In this document: piece after piece, positions 33,878 through 42,707 of the stretch
Layout of the letters: each line of letters opens with the position of its first letter
How positions within the stretch are numbered: position 1 is the stretch's first letter
NCBI GenBank assembly: GCA_017525605.1
Contig: JAFXSM010000042.1
Location: 216,658 to 280,657, forward strand
Reading direction: 5' to 3'
Origin: Treponema sp.
GTDB taxonomy: Bacteria; Spirochaetota; Spirochaetia; Treponematales; Treponemataceae
DNA: 64,000 nt
Program-made: the position numbers and the translations under genes
The notes under the pieces: model-generated
Seen by the model: only the letters and a program-made list of their open reading frames with translations
The model's database searches: none
Told to the model about the DNA's origin: nothing

Positions 33878-33895
33878 CGATTAATTGATTAATCG
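33878..33895. repeat. short palindrome between the tolC-like gene and the adaptor gene
   Basis: CGATTAAT and ATTAATCG form 8-base arms around a 2-base centre, ending one base before the tolC-like stop codon. It could be an operator or an mRNA hairpin; no U run is present, so it is not a classical terminator. Confidence 0.35.
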
Positions 33896-33896
33896 C

Positions 33897-35342
33897 CTAA
33901 TCGCTGAGCGTCGTGTTCAGCGTGTTCTCAAGGTCGAGCAACGCCGAGACGTACTGGTATTTCTGGTTCAGAAGCCCAAGTTTCGCCTGATTCAGAGAAT
34001 TCTCCGCGTCCCTCAAATTCAGAAGCTCGGTCTGTCCGTTCCTGTACTGCCTGTATGTCGAGTCGTATGCACGCTGCGCAAGCGTCACGTTTCTTCCCAT
34101 CGCCTCAATCTGAGATTTTGCGAGGTTCAGAGTGTCCACAGCCTTGCGCACTTCGACTTTCTGATTTTCCTTCAGAGTCTCAAGCGAAATCTCAAGCTGC
34201 CTGAGCTGCTGGTTGTAGTCCTTTATCTGCTGCTGTGTCGATGACCACGGAAGCATGTTCGTGAGGTTCCATGCAAGGGTGAGGCTCAATGAACCTGAAT
34301 CGTACCATTTGTCGTCCTTGCCGATGTCGCCCCAAAAGTGGAACGCGCCTTCGTCGCCGATGTACGCCGGCTGCCACGCGTAGTTAACCGACAATGCAGG
34401 AGTCCACACGCTCAAGTTCAGCGCGCTCACGCCTATTTTCACCGACTCGATATTGCTTTTCAGCGACTTGATGTTCAAATCGTTGTCGCCGTAGTTTTCG
34501 ATTAAGTTTTTCACGTTCGCATCGATGTATTTCGGCTCGATTGTTCCGTCAAGCTCGATTCTGGTTCCGACCGGCATTCCAAGAAGAAACGCGAACATAT
34601 CGAGATTCTGCATGAGCGTCTGCTCCGCCGATTCGACTTCCGGCTTCGTGTTCTGGTAGTTCACCTGCGTCTGCAAAAGCGAAAGCTCAGGAATCGCTCC
34701 GTTCTTGTAGCTCGTTTCCGCCTGAACCATTCTCTGCCTTGCGTTTTCGAGCGTCGCCTTCTGGATTTTCAGATTTTCCTGCTGAATCAGAAGTCCGTAG
34801 AAAAGCTTTTTGATGTTCAGCAATGTTGATTTCTGGCTCTGCTCGTAACTGATTTTTCCGGTCTCGAACGCAGCCTTCGCCGACTTTATCTGCCCGATGT
34901 ACGCCGCGCTGAATGTCCATCCGACAGAAACTGAACCGACTGTTGACCATCTATCCTCTTCTTTTTCGAAATCAGTTTTGACTTCGGATGCTGGTGCACC
35001 GAGCAGAGTCGATATTGTTGCACCAAGCTGTGCCATTGCTGCTGAACTCGGCGAATATTCAGTCGCGCGGCTCATCGTTCCTGCAACCTGAACTTTCGGG
35101 AGGAACACGTTCCATGAATATTTCGAGGCGCGTTCCTTTATCTCAAGGTCGATGTCCGCGCTTTTGAGGGTGCGGTTGTTCGTCGTCGCGTATTCGAGTG
35201 CCTGCTCCAACGTCAGCTTCACAGAGCCGATGTCGGTGGATGTGTCCTTCGTTGCAGCCTCTGCATTCTGCGCAAATGCAAGACTTCCTGCGGCAATTGA
35301 AATAACAGCTATTCCAAAGCTTTTTTTTAATGTTTTAAGCAT
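33897..35342 (-). CDS. TolC-family outer-membrane efflux channel
   Basis: The 481-residue protein has a signal peptide (residues 1-29, ending AFAQNAEA) and the TolC repeat structure: KLTLEQALEYATTNNRTLKSADIDLE at the start of the first half and VKIGVSALNLSVWTPALSVNYAW in the second. The long coiled-coil helices (FGLLIQQENLKIQKATLENARQR and others) fit the periplasmic tunnel, and NLRDAENSLNQAKLGLLNQKYQY is the conserved end. The start at 35342 has GGAGG 5 bases upstream; the longer frame to 35366 does not. As part of an RND operon it forms the exit channel. Confidence 0.93.
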   Translation of the reverse strand: MLKTLKKSFGIAVISIAAGSLAFAQNAEAATKDTSTDIGSVKLTLEQALEYATTNNRTLKSADIDLEIKERASKYSWNVFLPKVQVAGTMSRATEYSPSSAAMAQLGATISTLLGAPASEVKTDFEKEEDRWSTVGSVSVGWTFSAAYIGQIKSAKAAFETGKISYEQSQKSTLLNIKKLFYGLLIQQENLKIQKATLENARQRMVQAETSYKNGAIPELSLLQTQVNYQNTKPEVESAEQTLMQNLDMFAFLLGMPVGTRIELDGTIEPKYIDANVKNLIENYGDNDLNIKSLKSNIESVKIGVSALNLSVWTPALSVNYAWQPAYIGDEGAFHFWGDIGKDDKWYDSGSLSLTLAWNLTNMLPWSSTQQQIKDYNQQLRQLEISLETLKENQKVEVRKAVDTLNLAKSQIEAMGRNVTLAQRAYDSTYRQYRNGQTELLNLRDAENSLNQAKLGLLNQKYQYVSALLDLENTLNTTLSD

Positions 35343-35414
35343 TATTGCCTCCATTAATTGAACCATTGAACTTTCTTATTTATTTCTCTGTATTTGTTTG
35401 CAAGTTTTTGTTTG

Positions 35415-36671
35415 CTATCTGCATTCTTCAATTCCGAACTGGATGAAGTCGAACAGTTTTTCAAGGAGCTCGTCCAGTTCCTCCTCGCCTATTTTGTGAT
35501 TCGTTACCATAAGGAACAGCATCACAGGGAGCATTCCAATCCAGTATTTGAGCGTGTCCCTGCACATCGGAAACCCCAGATTCAGATTCTTGATTTTTTG
35601 CGGAAGTTTCGTTTCCCATGCGCTGCAAATTTCAGGGCGGAAAAATTCATCGCCCTCCACGCTCGTCTGCAAAAGCCAGCCGCAAATCGGCAGAATCGAA
35701 GGACGAATCTTGAAGAATTCAACTTCCGAGTGAAGCGAAAGATAAATGTATTCCGAAAAATTCCTCGCCTCCGAAGAGCTTTCGATGCAAATTTGGGTGA
35801 GCATAGTCATTTCCTTTTCAATCAGGCTTGCTATCATCGCGTTTTTGTTTTCGAAGTAGAAATAGAGGCTGCTCTTTGCCATGCCAAGCTCGTTCGCAAT
35901 CCGCTCAATCGTGACACCGCCGAAATCGTATTTCCGAATCACCGTCGCAAATGCCTTGAAAATTCTGTTTTCTTCAGGGAAGTCGCATGTGTTGATTTTG
36001 CAAATTTCACGGAGCTCCTTTTTTCTTCCGTCCGAAATAATCGTCGGATGCAAAATGTCGTCTTTTTCCGTCGAGCCTTCAAAACCGGATTTTATGAAAA
36101 GAACGAGATTCCTTGAAAATTCTTCCGTTGATTTTATAGATTTGATTTCTGTTTCCGAATTTTCGCACATGCTCTTGTTTATGACTTTCTCGCGGGCTTT
36201 TATGAAGTAGAGCATCGAAACTCCGCTGAAAAATGATTCAGTCTTTTTGACTCTGTTCTTGCCGTCCTGCATCGACTGGAATTTTTTGCGCATATCGTCG
36301 TCAAGCGCGTGCCTATTGTCGAGGGCTGCATAAATGACTTTCTCAAAGTCGCACTGCCTTGAGAACTGCACGAGAAGATAGTTTATGTACTGCGTGTTGT
36401 CCGCAAAAAACTGAATCATCGACGCGAACGGAATGTCTTCCTGCGCCATTTTCGTTTCGGACAATCTTCTTTCGGCAAGGTATTTTGCCATTATGTCGAA
36501 GAAGTGAGCCTGCATTCCTTCGATTAAGCCTTCCTTGTTTTTGAAATGGCGGTATATCGCCGGCTTTGAGATTCCGACTTTCTGCGCCAATTCGTTCAGG
36601 GAGAAATCCTTGGTGTACGGTTTTGAGTAAAATGAAAATGCTGCTTCGATTATGAGTTCTTTTGTCGACAT
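35415..36671 (-). CDS. tandem TetR-type transcription regulator of the efflux operon (two DNA-binding domains)
   Basis: At 418 residues this is twice the usual TetR length (about 200) because two TetR units are fused. The first helix-turn-helix is SLNELAQKVGISKPAIYRHF (residues 24-43) with a KNKEGLIEGM tail; the second is TIERIANELGMAKSSLYFYF (254-273) followed by ENKNAMI. Each is followed by its own ligand-binding helix bundle, so a single chain could form an intramolecular pseudo-dimer. TetR proteins repress their own and neighbouring operons until a ligand binds. A composite inverted operator lies immediately upstream (36676-36720). The regulator leads the efflux operon on the same strand. 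Confidence 0.92.
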   Translation of the reverse strand: MSTKELIIEAAFSFYSKPYTKDFSLNELAQKVGISKPAIYRHFKNKEGLIEGMQAHFFDIMAKYLAERRLSETKMAQEDIPFASMIQFFADNTQYINYLLVQFSRQCDFEKVIYAALDNRHALDDDMRKKFQSMQDGKNRVKKTESFFSGVSMLYFIKAREKVINKSMCENSETEIKSIKSTEEFSRNLVLFIKSGFEGSTEKDDILHPTIISDGRKKELREICKINTCDFPEENRIFKAFATVIRKYDFGGVTIERIANELGMAKSSLYFYFENKNAMIASLIEKEMTMLTQICIESSSEARNFSEYIYLSLHSEVEFFKIRPSILPICGWLLQTSVEGDEFFRPEICSAWETKLPQKIKNLNLGFPMCRDTLKYWIGMLPVMLFLMVTNHKIGEEELDELLEKLFDFIQFGIEECR

Positions 36672-36675
36672 AAAA

Positions 36676-36727
36676 AGTTACCGTCTGTTCGGTAACTAAT
36701 CTATCGAACAAACGGTAACTTCGTCAA
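36676..36727 (-). promoter_or_regulatory. promoter and twin TetR-type operators of the efflux operon
   Basis: The minus strand carries -35 TTGACG (36722-36727) and -10 TAGATT (36698-36703), 18 bases apart. Two 19-base sites share 17 positions: AGTTACCGTTTGTTCGATA lies at 36702-36720, in the promoter spacer. The other (36676-36694) is its inverted copy and sits over the start of transcription. The second site also contains a perfect 8-base inverted repeat, AGTTACCG and CGGTAACT (36676-36697). The ATG follows 4 bases later, so binding would block both transcription and ribosome access. Confidence 0.8.
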
Positions 36728-36774
36728 TATTTTTCAATAAAACAGTTCGGAAACTTCAATTTTATGATGATTGT

Positions 36775-37416
36775 TTACATTCCTGCCCTATCGCGGAATT
36801 CTTCAAGATTTTCGCACTTGAGTTCTTTTGCAGTTCTGAATTCGTCCTCTGCGCTGTCCTTGTCGCCGGAAAGCGCGTATGCCACGGCAAGGTTCGCATG
36901 AATCACGGCGATTTTCGGCTCGAATTCGGCGGCTTTTTTCAGGTTTTCAACGGCAGATGAAAAATCCCCTTCCGCAATCTGCAACGAACCGAGACTTGCG
37001 TATGCCTCGCCCTTCTTCGGATTCAAGCTGATTGCGCGGTTGTAAGATTCCGCCGCTTTTTTATTGTCGCCGATTTCCTTGTAGTTGCGCCCAAGCTGAA
37101 CGAGCATCCTGTAGTCGCTCTTCTTTTCGAGGAAACGCTCGATGTAGACGTTCGCCTCCGCAAAGTCGCCCTGAGCCATGTAGATGTTCGCGATGAAATT
37201 GCAGATTGTCTCTTCCGAATAGTTCGTGTCCTCGCTCAATGCGCGTTTGAAAAGCGAAGCCGCGTCTTCGTAGTTCTGCCTTCTGTATGCTTCCATCGCC
37301 TCCCGGATTGTCACGTCGCCCTGCTTCGCGCACGAGGCAAGAATCAGCGAAAAAAGAAGCAAAAAAATTACGAGTTTGTTTTTTGATTTCAGTTGTGCTT
37401 TAAATTGTGTTTTCAT
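36775..37416 (-). CDS. TPR-repeat lipoprotein
   Basis: The 213-residue protein has a lipoprotein signal (KLVIFLLLFSLILASC) and four tetratricopeptide repeats, for example REAMEAYRRQNYEDAASLFK, RNYKEIGDNKKAAESYNRAI and ASLGSLQIAEGDFSSAVENLK. TPR lipoproteins act as scaffolds for envelope complexes. It is divergent from the MinD-like gene and ends 48 bases before the TetR promoter. The start is uncertain; 37416 is chosen because the signal peptide fits, while ATG codons at 37431 and 37455 would give longer starts. Confidence 0.8.
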   Translation of the reverse strand: MKTQFKAQLKSKNKLVIFLLLFSLILASCAKQGDVTIREAMEAYRRQNYEDAASLFKRALSEDTNYSEETICNFIANIYMAQGDFAEANVYIERFLEKKSDYRMLVQLGRNYKEIGDNKKAAESYNRAISLNPKKGEAYASLGSLQIAEGDFSSAVENLKKAAEFEPKIAVIHANLAVAYALSGDKDSAEDEFRTAKELKCENLEEFRDRAGM

Positions 37417-37499
37417 ACGAGAATTAAACATCAAATCATAAAGAAAGCAAATCAATTTTCAATGGACTTTTGAAAATTACTAAATTATACTTGAAATCT

Positions 37500-38543
37500 A
37501 TGATAAATATTCTTCCAATCGCAAGCGGAAAGGGCGGTGTCGGAAAGAGCAACACTGCCGTGAACCTGGCGATTATACTTGCAAAAAAAGGAAAAAGAGT
37601 CGTCCTCATCGATTTGGATTTCGGAGGGGCAAATTTGCACACCCTTCTCGGACTCAAGAACAACCATTCAGGATTGGGGAATTTTATCTACAAGCAGACG
37701 AGCGATTTTTCGGAGCTGATGCAGGACATGCAGCACGAGAACCTGAAATTCATCGCTGGCGACTGCCTTTATCCGGGAACTGCGAATGTCGATACGCTGA
37801 CGAAGCAGAAAATCATACGGCGCATAACCGAGCTGGATTTCGACTATGCGATTTTGGATTTGGGCGCGGGAACGACTTACAACACCCTCGATTTTTATCT
37901 TCTTACATACAATTCGATTCTGGTCACAACGCCGGAGCTGACTTCGATTCTGAATGCGTATTCCTTTCTGAAGGCCGCCGCGTTCAGGTTTTTCATGCGG
38001 CAGTTCAAATCAAGGAGTGCCGAGAGAAAATTTCTGGACGAATATCTTCGCGAAAGCGAGTCGGGAACGGAAGCGTCGTTTTTGGACATGATTTCCAAGA
38101 CTGAGGCGAAATTTTCGGAAACGTCGGCAAAACCTCTTGAGGAGCTGAAAAAATACCGCCCTCAGGTGATTCTGAATCAGGGAAAGACGATGGAAGATTT
38201 GGAGATGGCGAAAAGGCTGCGCTCCCTCGTCCAGAAAAAACTCGGAATCACGATGGATTTCGTGGGGTTCGTTCCGAAAGACGAGCGGATAAGCTATGCG
38301 GTCGCCACACGAACGCCGATGGCAATCTCGAACCCGGAAAGCGAATATGTGAAGGCGTTGGAGAAATCGGCGGAGCGGATTTTGGAGCACACTTATTCGT
38401 ACAACGAGATGAACGAGTTTGCGCCGGACGAAAATGCGGATCCGGCCGACAACAATGACCTTGCAATTCTTTCTGCAGAATTCTCCGCCGAAAACGAAGG
38501 TTCTCAAGGAAATGCATTTTCGGCTGAAAATGCCGAAAATTAA
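37500..38543 (+). CDS. MinD/FlhG-like ParA-family ATPase
   Basis: This 347-residue cytoplasmic ATPase has the deviant Walker A of the ParA/MinD family (SGKGGVGKSNTAVNLA), the switch segment VVLIDLDFGGANL, and a conserved LDLGAG with VTTPELTSILNAYSFLK. Length exceeds MinD (about 270) because of an acidic C-terminal tail without a clear amphipathic membrane helix. Such ATPases place division, flagellar or chemoreceptor complexes. The next genes encode a receptor-like coiled-coil protein and CheD, so a role in positioning a chemosensory or flagellar structure is inferred. An alternative start at 37470 is a TTG without a good site. Confidence 0.85.
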   Translation: MINILPIASGKGGVGKSNTAVNLAIILAKKGKRVVLIDLDFGGANLHTLLGLKNNHSGLGNFIYKQTSDFSELMQDMQHENLKFIAGDCLYPGTANVDTLTKQKIIRRITELDFDYAILDLGAGTTYNTLDFYLLTYNSILVTTPELTSILNAYSFLKAAAFRFFMRQFKSRSAERKFLDEYLRESESGTEASFLDMISKTEAKFSETSAKPLEELKKYRPQVILNQGKTMEDLEMAKRLRSLVQKKLGITMDFVGFVPKDERISYAVATRTPMAISNPESEYVKALEKSAERILEHTYSYNEMNEFAPDENADPADNNDLAILSAEFSAENEGSQGNAFSAENAEN

Positions 38544-38596
38544 AGAGTGTATAAAAATTAGTGGGAAATAAAAGCAATTTTTCAAGGGAGAAACTT

Positions 38597-40312
38597 ATGG
38601 AAATCAGCGAAACAATTTCACAGATAAACGAAATCAGCAAAAAATCTGAGCAGATTTTTCTTCAGCTCGGAAATCTCTTTCCATCGTTGCTGAATCGTGA
38701 GAGCGGAACTTCGCTTCAGGAATTGGGCGATATGTTCTCATCGCTTCGAAACAGCGACAGCGCATCGAAGGACAAGGAGAACGTGCTTTTCTCGGATTAC
38801 GGTGCGAAATATGACCCGTTGTTCAACCAGCTCAACGGAAAAATCGAAGACTTGAAGTTGCTCGACAAGATGATTGCCGAAATCAAGGAAGACTCGGAGC
38901 AGATGGAGCTTATCGCCCTCAATGCGATGGTCATCTCGATTAAGTCGGGCGAAAAAGGTCAGGCATTCTCGCGAATCACAGAAAACCTCCAGAGGCTCTC
39001 GAACGACATGAACCTCTTCGCAAGCGAACTGAGCGACGAGGAATCGCAGCTTCTTGCCCACATCAACACCCTCAAGGACATTTTCTCAGGCATTTTGGAT
39101 GCACAGAAAAAACTTTCGGAGAAAGGCGCACTCGGAACATCCGATGTCCGTAACCTGATTTCAAGCGTTTCAAGCCCGATTGAGACGATGGAAATGTCTA
39201 TCAACTCGATTTACCCGCCGATCCAGAAGGCAATGGAAGGATTGCAGCTGCAGGACATGATTCGACAGGCACTCGGCCACGTCCAGTCTTGCGTTCAGGA
39301 ACTCGGACGCTCGTCTCGCCCGGCACCGGGAACAGACGAGGAGCTTGATTACGTCAGCTTCAACATCGCGCTCTACCAGCTCTGCGGCGAAGTTCTCAAG
39401 GACATCGACACATACGTCAACGAAAGCGTCGGCGTGTTCGACAAAAACTGGGCGAAAGTCGCAGAAACGCTCGATTCAGTCGAGAATTCAAGAATCGAAT
39501 TTGAATCGAAATTCCTGACGAACTCACTCAGCGACGACAACATCGAAAAGAGACTCAATGCAATCATCGAGAATTTCCATTCGATGATGGGCGAGTTCAA
39601 CACATACCATCTTGTACAGAAGGATTTGCTCCACACTTGCCAGAACATCACGGAACGCGCACGCATAATCTATGCGGTGTTCGACAACTTGCGCCCTGTC
39701 ATGAGCCGTCTGCACCACGTCAGAATCCTGCAGCAGATTGAGGTCGCGAAAAACGACGCAATCAAGTCGGTTCAGGATTCAGTCACCGACATGGACAACC
39801 TCATCAGCTCGGCGAACAAATCGCTCGACACGATGCAGGCGCTCCTTGAGTCGTTCATCGCGGACACAAGCTCAATGCTCACAACGTTCACGACTTCGAT
39901 TTCGAAGGACAACGAGAGCATGGTCAACCTCCGCGCGTCAAAGAACAAGTTCTTCGAGGAACTGAAAGTCGGTCAGGGTCGCGTCGCGGCAATCATCCAG
40001 AACTTCACGGTGTTCCCGGACGGATTCCAGCAGAAATGCGTCGTCGTCCAGCAGAACCTCCAGGACCTCAAGAACCTCGGAACTTCGCTCGAGACGTTCA
40101 TCAACGAAATGAAACGCGCAGAATCAGACCTTTTGGTGAAGAAAAACGCATTGATGAGCCAGAAAGGAATTTCTTCTTGGAAAATCAAGAACAGCAAATT
40201 CAGCGACCTCATCAACAAATTCACTATTACGGCACACAAAGAAGCTGCCGGAAAAATCGGCGGGTTCAGCATTGAGAAGGGCGCGGCTTCTGGAGAAGTG
40301 ACATTCTTCTAA
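38597..40312 (+). CDS. soluble MCP-like coiled-coil protein with a CheZ-like QDxxxQ motif
   Basis: The 571-residue protein has no membrane segment or signal peptide and is almost entirely helical. Residues 102-135 resemble the signalling tip of methyl-accepting chemotaxis proteins, including LIALNAMVISIKSGEKGQAF, where the usual LNAAIEAARAGExGRGF pattern is kept in part. A LQLQDMIRQ stretch (217-225) matches the QDxxxQ phosphatase motif of CheZ-type proteins and also occurs in some MCP-like proteins. The long coiled coil that follows ends in EVTFF. The start at 38597 has AGGGAG upstream. It is co-transcribed with the MinD-like gene and cheD. Either a diverged cytoplasmic receptor or a phosphatase scaffold is possible. 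Confidence 0.6.
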   Translation: MEISETISQINEISKKSEQIFLQLGNLFPSLLNRESGTSLQELGDMFSSLRNSDSASKDKENVLFSDYGAKYDPLFNQLNGKIEDLKLLDKMIAEIKEDSEQMELIALNAMVISIKSGEKGQAFSRITENLQRLSNDMNLFASELSDEESQLLAHINTLKDIFSGILDAQKKLSEKGALGTSDVRNLISSVSSPIETMEMSINSIYPPIQKAMEGLQLQDMIRQALGHVQSCVQELGRSSRPAPGTDEELDYVSFNIALYQLCGEVLKDIDTYVNESVGVFDKNWAKVAETLDSVENSRIEFESKFLTNSLSDDNIEKRLNAIIENFHSMMGEFNTYHLVQKDLLHTCQNITERARIIYAVFDNLRPVMSRLHHVRILQQIEVAKNDAIKSVQDSVTDMDNLISSANKSLDTMQALLESFIADTSSMLTTFTTSISKDNESMVNLRASKNKFFEELKVGQGRVAAIIQNFTVFPDGFQQKCVVVQQNLQDLKNLGTSLETFINEMKRAESDLLVKKNALMSQKGISSWKIKNSKFSDLINKFTITAHKEAAGKIGGFSIEKGAASGEVTFF

Positions 40313-40318
40313 TATGAA

Positions 40319-40993
40319 ATGAACAGGTACTTTGACAACCACTTTCAGAGAGATGTCGTCACGATTTATCCTGGCGAGTTTTATTCGACGAAAGAAAATG
40401 AGATGATTTCCACCGTTCTCGGCTCATGTGTGAGCATTGTTCTGTACGATGTGCAGAATCATGTCGGTGGAATAAATCATTTCATGTTGGCAAAGGACTC
40501 CAGCCTGAAAAGCGATGCTTCATGCGATGCCGTCAAAAAGCTCGGAAAATTCGGCGAGTATGCGATTGATTTGCTGATTGCCGATTTGGAGAAAAAAGGC
40601 GGTGTCCTTTCAAATTTCGAGGCGAAAGTGTTCGGGGGCGGAAACATCTTCAATCTTCCAGATATCGACGCGCAGGTCGGTAACGTAAACAGCAAATTCG
40701 CCTTCGAGTACCTGGAAAAACTGAACATCCCGATTGTCAAGTCGAACACGGGCGGCTCTCTTCCGAGAAAAATATTTTTTGACCCGAAAACACAGAAAGT
40801 TTTCATGAAGCTTATCGACAACCACCATGTGCGCGACGCAAACGGCAACGCATGCATGACGGAAAAAGACGACGTAATAGAGAGAATCGGAAAGCAGGAG
40901 AAGGCGCTTGCCGACAAAATAAAGAAAACTGTCTACACCGGAATGAAAATCGAGCTGAAAGCAGTGAAAAATCTTTTTGATGACGAAGAATAG
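40319..40993 (+). CDS. cheD: chemoreceptor glutamine deamidase CheD
   Basis: CheD deamidates glutamines in chemoreceptor signalling regions and feeds back on CheC. The 224-residue protein shows the catalytic Cys in TVLGSCVSIVLYD (Cys37), His in GGINHFML (His54) and the Thr/Gly loop NTGGSLPRKI, with the strand VFGGGNIF. Length is above average (about 160-200), with a C-terminal addition. Its stop codon overlaps the first base of a terminator stem, 6 bases after the previous gene. The neighbouring MCP-like protein is a candidate substrate or partner. Ribosome binding site is weak, so coupling to the upstream gene is likely. Confidence 0.93.
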   Translation: MNRYFDNHFQRDVVTIYPGEFYSTKENEMISTVLGSCVSIVLYDVQNHVGGINHFMLAKDSSLKSDASCDAVKKLGKFGEYAIDLLIADLEKKGGVLSNFEAKVFGGGNIFNLPDIDAQVGNVNSKFAFEYLEKLNIPIVKSNTGGSLPRKIFFDPKTQKVFMKLIDNHHVRDANGNACMTEKDDVIERIGKQEKALADKIKKTVYTGMKIELKAVKNLFDDEE

Positions 40994-41036
40994 ACCTGTT
41001 CGGAAAATGAATGCCGAACAGGTCTATTTGTTTTTA
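40992..41036 (+). terminator. Rho-independent terminator of the cheD operon
   Basis: A perfect 12-base stem, AGACCTGTTCGG (40992-41003) with its complement (41014-41025), is followed by ATTTGTTTTT. The cheD stop codon overlaps the start of the stem. Confidence 0.92.
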
Positions 41037-41039
41037 AAT

Positions 41040-41759
41040 TCAGAAAATTTCTATTTCGCTCTCGTTCGGCTTACGTTGAGCGTAAATCAGCTCAAGCATC
41101 GACACGACGGCTCTTTTCGGCTTTGCAAAACGATTTCTGTGGCTCAAAAGAAAATGCTCAGCGTCCAGCGATTTGAGCTCCTGGATTTCCTTTTGAAGAA
41201 GCTGCGTATTGTAGAATTTCCGTTCGCGTTTGTATCCGTAAACCGTAGCGTCGCCAAGAAAAACATAATCCCCTGCCTGCATATAGAGCGAACCTTTCGA
41301 GTGGCTGCTTGCGATTTCTGAAATCCTGATTTTTATTCCGTCGTCAATTTCAACCGGAAGCTCGACAACTTCCGTGTTTTCTTCAAAATTGATTTTTTCC
41401 GACTGAGAAAGGCGCGGCGTAGCAGAATCATGCGAATCGTGCAGCGACTGAGAGTCCTTGATGATGTTCAGATATTTGAGGGTGAGTTTGCCAAGATAAA
41501 TTTTGTCAAAACTTGTTCTTGTCAAATTCGCAGTGTGGTCCGTATGGAAATGAGAAATCACAGCAATCTTCTTTTTTCTTTCCGACTTTGCATTCAGACC
41601 TGTGTCGTAATTCTCTATGAATTCAGCGACTTCCTCGTTCGCACCGACATCGTAAAACCAAACAGCATCGTCTCCCTCAATGATACCGACGTCGGCGGAA
41701 AGCGGATTTTCTGTGGCAGGAATGTAAGAAATCCTGTCCGTTATTCGAATTGCTTCCAT
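41040..41759 (-). CDS. metallo-beta-lactamase-fold hydrolase
   Basis: The 239-residue protein has the metal-binding motif SHFHTDHTAN (HxHxDH), a second ligand region ISEIASSHSKGSLYM and an Asp in YVFLGDATVYG, as in the metallo-beta-lactamase superfamily. Insertions of about 30 residues occur between the motifs (KDSQSLHDSHDSATPRLSQ). The substrate is unknown; esterase, lactonase or phosphodiesterase activity is usual. The start at 41759 is preferred over an ATG six codons upstream because the fold begins directly with the first strand. It stands between the cheD terminator and the sirtuin gene. Confidence 0.85.
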   Translation of the reverse strand: MEAIRITDRISYIPATENPLSADVGIIEGDDAVWFYDVGANEEVAEFIENYDTGLNAKSERKKKIAVISHFHTDHTANLTRTSFDKIYLGKLTLKYLNIIKDSQSLHDSHDSATPRLSQSEKINFEENTEVVELPVEIDDGIKIRISEIASSHSKGSLYMQAGDYVFLGDATVYGYKRERKFYNTQLLQKEIQELKSLDAEHFLLSHRNRFAKPKRAVVSMLELIYAQRKPNESEIEIF

Positions 41760-41863
41760 AAGGATTTCATTATACACCCAACAGGCATATCTTAAAACAA
41801 TACATTTTCGATATGCCTAGAAGAGTGCGGTTTATGAATTCATGCTGATTTTTTGAAGAATCG

Positions 41864-42634
41864 TCAGTTCACTTTTATCTGTCCGAAGACTTTTCCGAGC
41901 GAGTCGTGGATTACGAGGTCGCATCTTGAATCCGCCTGCGTGCTGCTTTTGTTTATCATCACGATATTTTTTCCCTGGAAATACCTGATGAATCCCGCGG
42001 CAGGATAAACGACGAGCGAAGTTCCGCCGATTATGAGCGTGTCGGCGGTCGAAATCGCTTCGACGGCACCGTTTATGACATTCTCGTCCAGCCCTTCCTC
42101 GTACAGGACAACATCGGGCTTCACGATTCCGTTGCATTTCGTGCAGTGCGGAATTTTGTCCGGCGAATTTTCACTTTGGGCAATGAAATCGATTCCGTAA
42201 GGCTCGCCGCAGTTCATGCAGAAATTCCGGAGAGTGCTTCCGTGCAGCTCGTAAACGCATTTGCTTCCCGCAGCCTGATGAAGCCCGTCGATGTTCTGCG
42301 TCACGATTGCGCTGAGTTTTCCGGCTTTCTCAAGTTCCGCAAGTTTCAGGTGCGTGGTGTTCGGCTTCACGTCTTTTATTATCAGTTTTTCCCTGTAAAA
42401 TTCGAAGAAATCCTTCGTCTGCTTGTCAAAGCAAGTCCGCGAAACCATGTACTCAGGCGGCATCTTCCATTTCTGGCTGTACAGTCCGTCCTGGCTTCTA
42501 AAGTCCGGGATTCCGCTTTCTGTGGAGACACCTGCGCCCCCAAAAAACACAATCCGGCTCGACTCGTCGATGATTTTCTGAAGCCTTGCGATTTTCTCAT
42601 CGAGAGAAGTTTCTGTAAGTTCAGTTTCTTCCAT
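41864..42634 (-). CDS. Sir2-family NAD-dependent protein deacylase
   Basis: The 256-residue sirtuin removes acyl groups from lysines using NAD. Signatures are GAGVSTESGIPDFRSQDGLY (NAD-binding), TQNIDGLHQAAG (catalytic core), YELHGS with the catalytic His, and four zinc cysteines in CMNCGEPYG and CTKCNG. PDVVLYEEGLDE and IIGGTSLVVYPAAG complete the fold. An N-terminal extension of about 20 residues precedes the core. CobB-like deacetylation of metabolic enzymes is likely. The gene is divergent from the DUF3793-flavodoxin promoter. Confidence 0.95.
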   Translation of the reverse strand: MEETELTETSLDEKIARLQKIIDESSRIVFFGGAGVSTESGIPDFRSQDGLYSQKWKMPPEYMVSRTCFDKQTKDFFEFYREKLIIKDVKPNTTHLKLAELEKAGKLSAIVTQNIDGLHQAAGSKCVYELHGSTLRNFCMNCGEPYGIDFIAQSENSPDKIPHCTKCNGIVKPDVVLYEEGLDENVINGAVEAISTADTLIIGGTSLVVYPAAGFIRYFQGKNIVMINKSSTQADSRCDLVIHDSLGKVFGQIKVN

Positions 42635-42707
42635 GTGATTTCCTCCATGTTTTATATTGAATTTAATTTTACAACAAAAAATGCTCTAAAAAAATCCGCG
42701 TTTGTTA

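Noticed and set aside
41783..41818. Inverted repeat AGGCATATC with GATATGCCT between the metallo-hydrolase and sirtuin genes
   Set aside because: The stem is short, the 18-base loop is large and no U run follows, so it is not a convincing terminator; it may be chance.
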